Source: JAFLDD01 sp049314715 (lineage in GTDB: Bacteria; Pseudomonadota; Alphaproteobacteria; Rickettsiales; UBA3002). From it: a stretch of 5,279 nucleotides of DNA. A program made the translations under genes and the position numbers. The notes beneath the pieces were generated by a model that ran no database searches, had not been told where the DNA came from, and saw nothing but the letters and a program-made list of their open reading frames with translations. Location of the stretch: NCBI GenBank assembly GCA_049314715.1, contig JBMOEL010000118.1:1-5279 (forward strand). The letters are read 5' to 3'. Shown here one piece after another: positions 4,970 through 5,279 of the stretch (position 1 is its first letter; each line of letters opens with the position of its first letter).

Positions 4970-5053
4970 GAATCTATCGCGCTTGAGTTTTAAGGAAAGA
5001 GTACTATGTGCATAGGGCGATTTTTGATTCACGTCTAGTATTTAGAGGGATTT
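4970..5053. promoter_or_regulatory. Divergent promoter region between purC and the zeta gene
   Basis: These 84 nt must drive the purC unit and probably the zeta gene. For purC a candidate pair on the minus strand is TAGACG (5037-5032) and TATGCA (5014-5009) with 17 bp between; for the zeta gene, TTGAGT (4983-4988) and TATGTG (5005-5010) with 16 bp. All are weak matches. Both -10 candidates fall in a small palindrome, CTATG-TG-CATAG (5004-5015), which could be a shared operator. No purine riboswitch or E. coli-type PurR site is seen. Confidence 0.35.
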
Positions 5054-5279
5054 ATGAGCACGTTTGATAACCGCGAGAAAAACTTTGAGAATAAATATGC
5101 GCTGGACGAGGAGTTGAAATTCAAAATCACCAACCGCCGCAATAAACTATTGGGGCTTTGGGCGGCCGAGACGCTCGGTAAAGCAGGCGAGGCGGCAGAG
5201 GCCTATGCTAAAGAGGTTGTGATGAGTGATTTTGAGCTTCCAGGCGATGCGGATGTGATAAATAAGTTGCTGAAAGATC
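5054..5279 (+). CDS. F1-ATPase inhibitor zeta subunit, DUF1476 family (3'-truncated by window edge)
   Basis: Alphaproteobacterial family whose characterised Paracoccus member binds the F1 sector of ATP synthase and blocks ATP hydrolysis through its N-terminal helix. The first 75 of an expected 100-110 residues are visible. They include the N-terminal STFDNREKNFENKYALDEEL (2-21, the inhibitory region in Paracoccus), the signature RRNKLLGLWAAE (28-39), the GEAAEAYAKEVV helix (45-56) and DFELPGDADV (59-68). ATG 5054 is supported by AGAGGGA (5044-5050). Whether this copy inhibits ATP synthase is inferred, since inhibitory strength is known to vary among alphaproteobacteria. It stands divergent to purC, as commonly seen in the class. 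The frame is open to the last base. Confidence 0.93.
   Translation, partial: MSTFDNREKNFENKYALDEELKFKITNRRNKLLGLWAAETLGKAGEAAEAYAKEVVMSDFELPGDADVINKLLKD

Noticed and set aside
4970..5032. GTG start at 5032 for purC
   Set aside because: The extra 21 residues have no PurC likeness and would swallow most of the divergent promoter region; ATG 4969 matches the family's start.

Overview
The window looks like a chromosomal segment of an alphaproteobacterium with a moderate base composition (GC close to half by eye). The evidence is the gene set. An F1-ATPase inhibitor zeta-type (DUF1476) gene, essentially an alphaproteobacterial family, stands divergent to purC-purS-purQ, and a BolA/IbaG-type gene lies downstream of purL. 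Many alphaproteobacteria keep the order zeta / purC-purS-purQ-purL-bolA(-grxD). No finer taxonomic call is possible from the sequence alone. The palindromic intergenic repeats fit an alphaproteobacterial genome rich in small interspersed elements.

Layout, left to right. (1) 2-1576 (+): the 3' three quarters of purL, cut by the window edge. (2) 1579-1660: a long imperfect inverted repeat built of GTGAAxx heptamers, between convergent genes. (3) 1668-2258 (-): an unrecognised membrane protein with a glycine zipper. (4) 2366-2596 (+): a BolA/IbaG-type gene. (5) 2599-2671: a palindromic repeat, followed by a minus-strand intrinsic terminator (2684-2713). (6) 2744-2935 (-): a 63-residue unrecognised gene with its own ribosome binding site, candidate promoter and that terminator. 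(7) 3056-3141: a second, double-hairpin palindromic repeat. (8) 3148-4969 (-): purC, a third palindromic repeat, then purS and purQ, the last two overlapping by one base. (9) 4970-5053: a divergent promoter region. (10) 5054-5279 (+): the start of the zeta gene, cut by the right edge.

The four pur genes act in de novo purine synthesis. PurQ releases ammonia from glutamine. PurS helps assemble the complex. PurL uses the ammonia and ATP to convert FGAR to FGAM. PurC acts three steps later, making SAICAR from CAIR and aspartate. PurL, PurQ and PurS form one complex, yet here purL lies on the strand opposite purQS. Inverting the purL-bolA block back would restore the usual order, so the simplest reading is a local inversion with one breakpoint between bolA and purQ, where two palindromic repeats sit.

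No undescribed defence, mobile or biosynthetic system is visible. The points most worth following are the inverted purL-bolA block, the regular placement of inverted repeats a few bases after stop codons, and the two unrecognised small genes.
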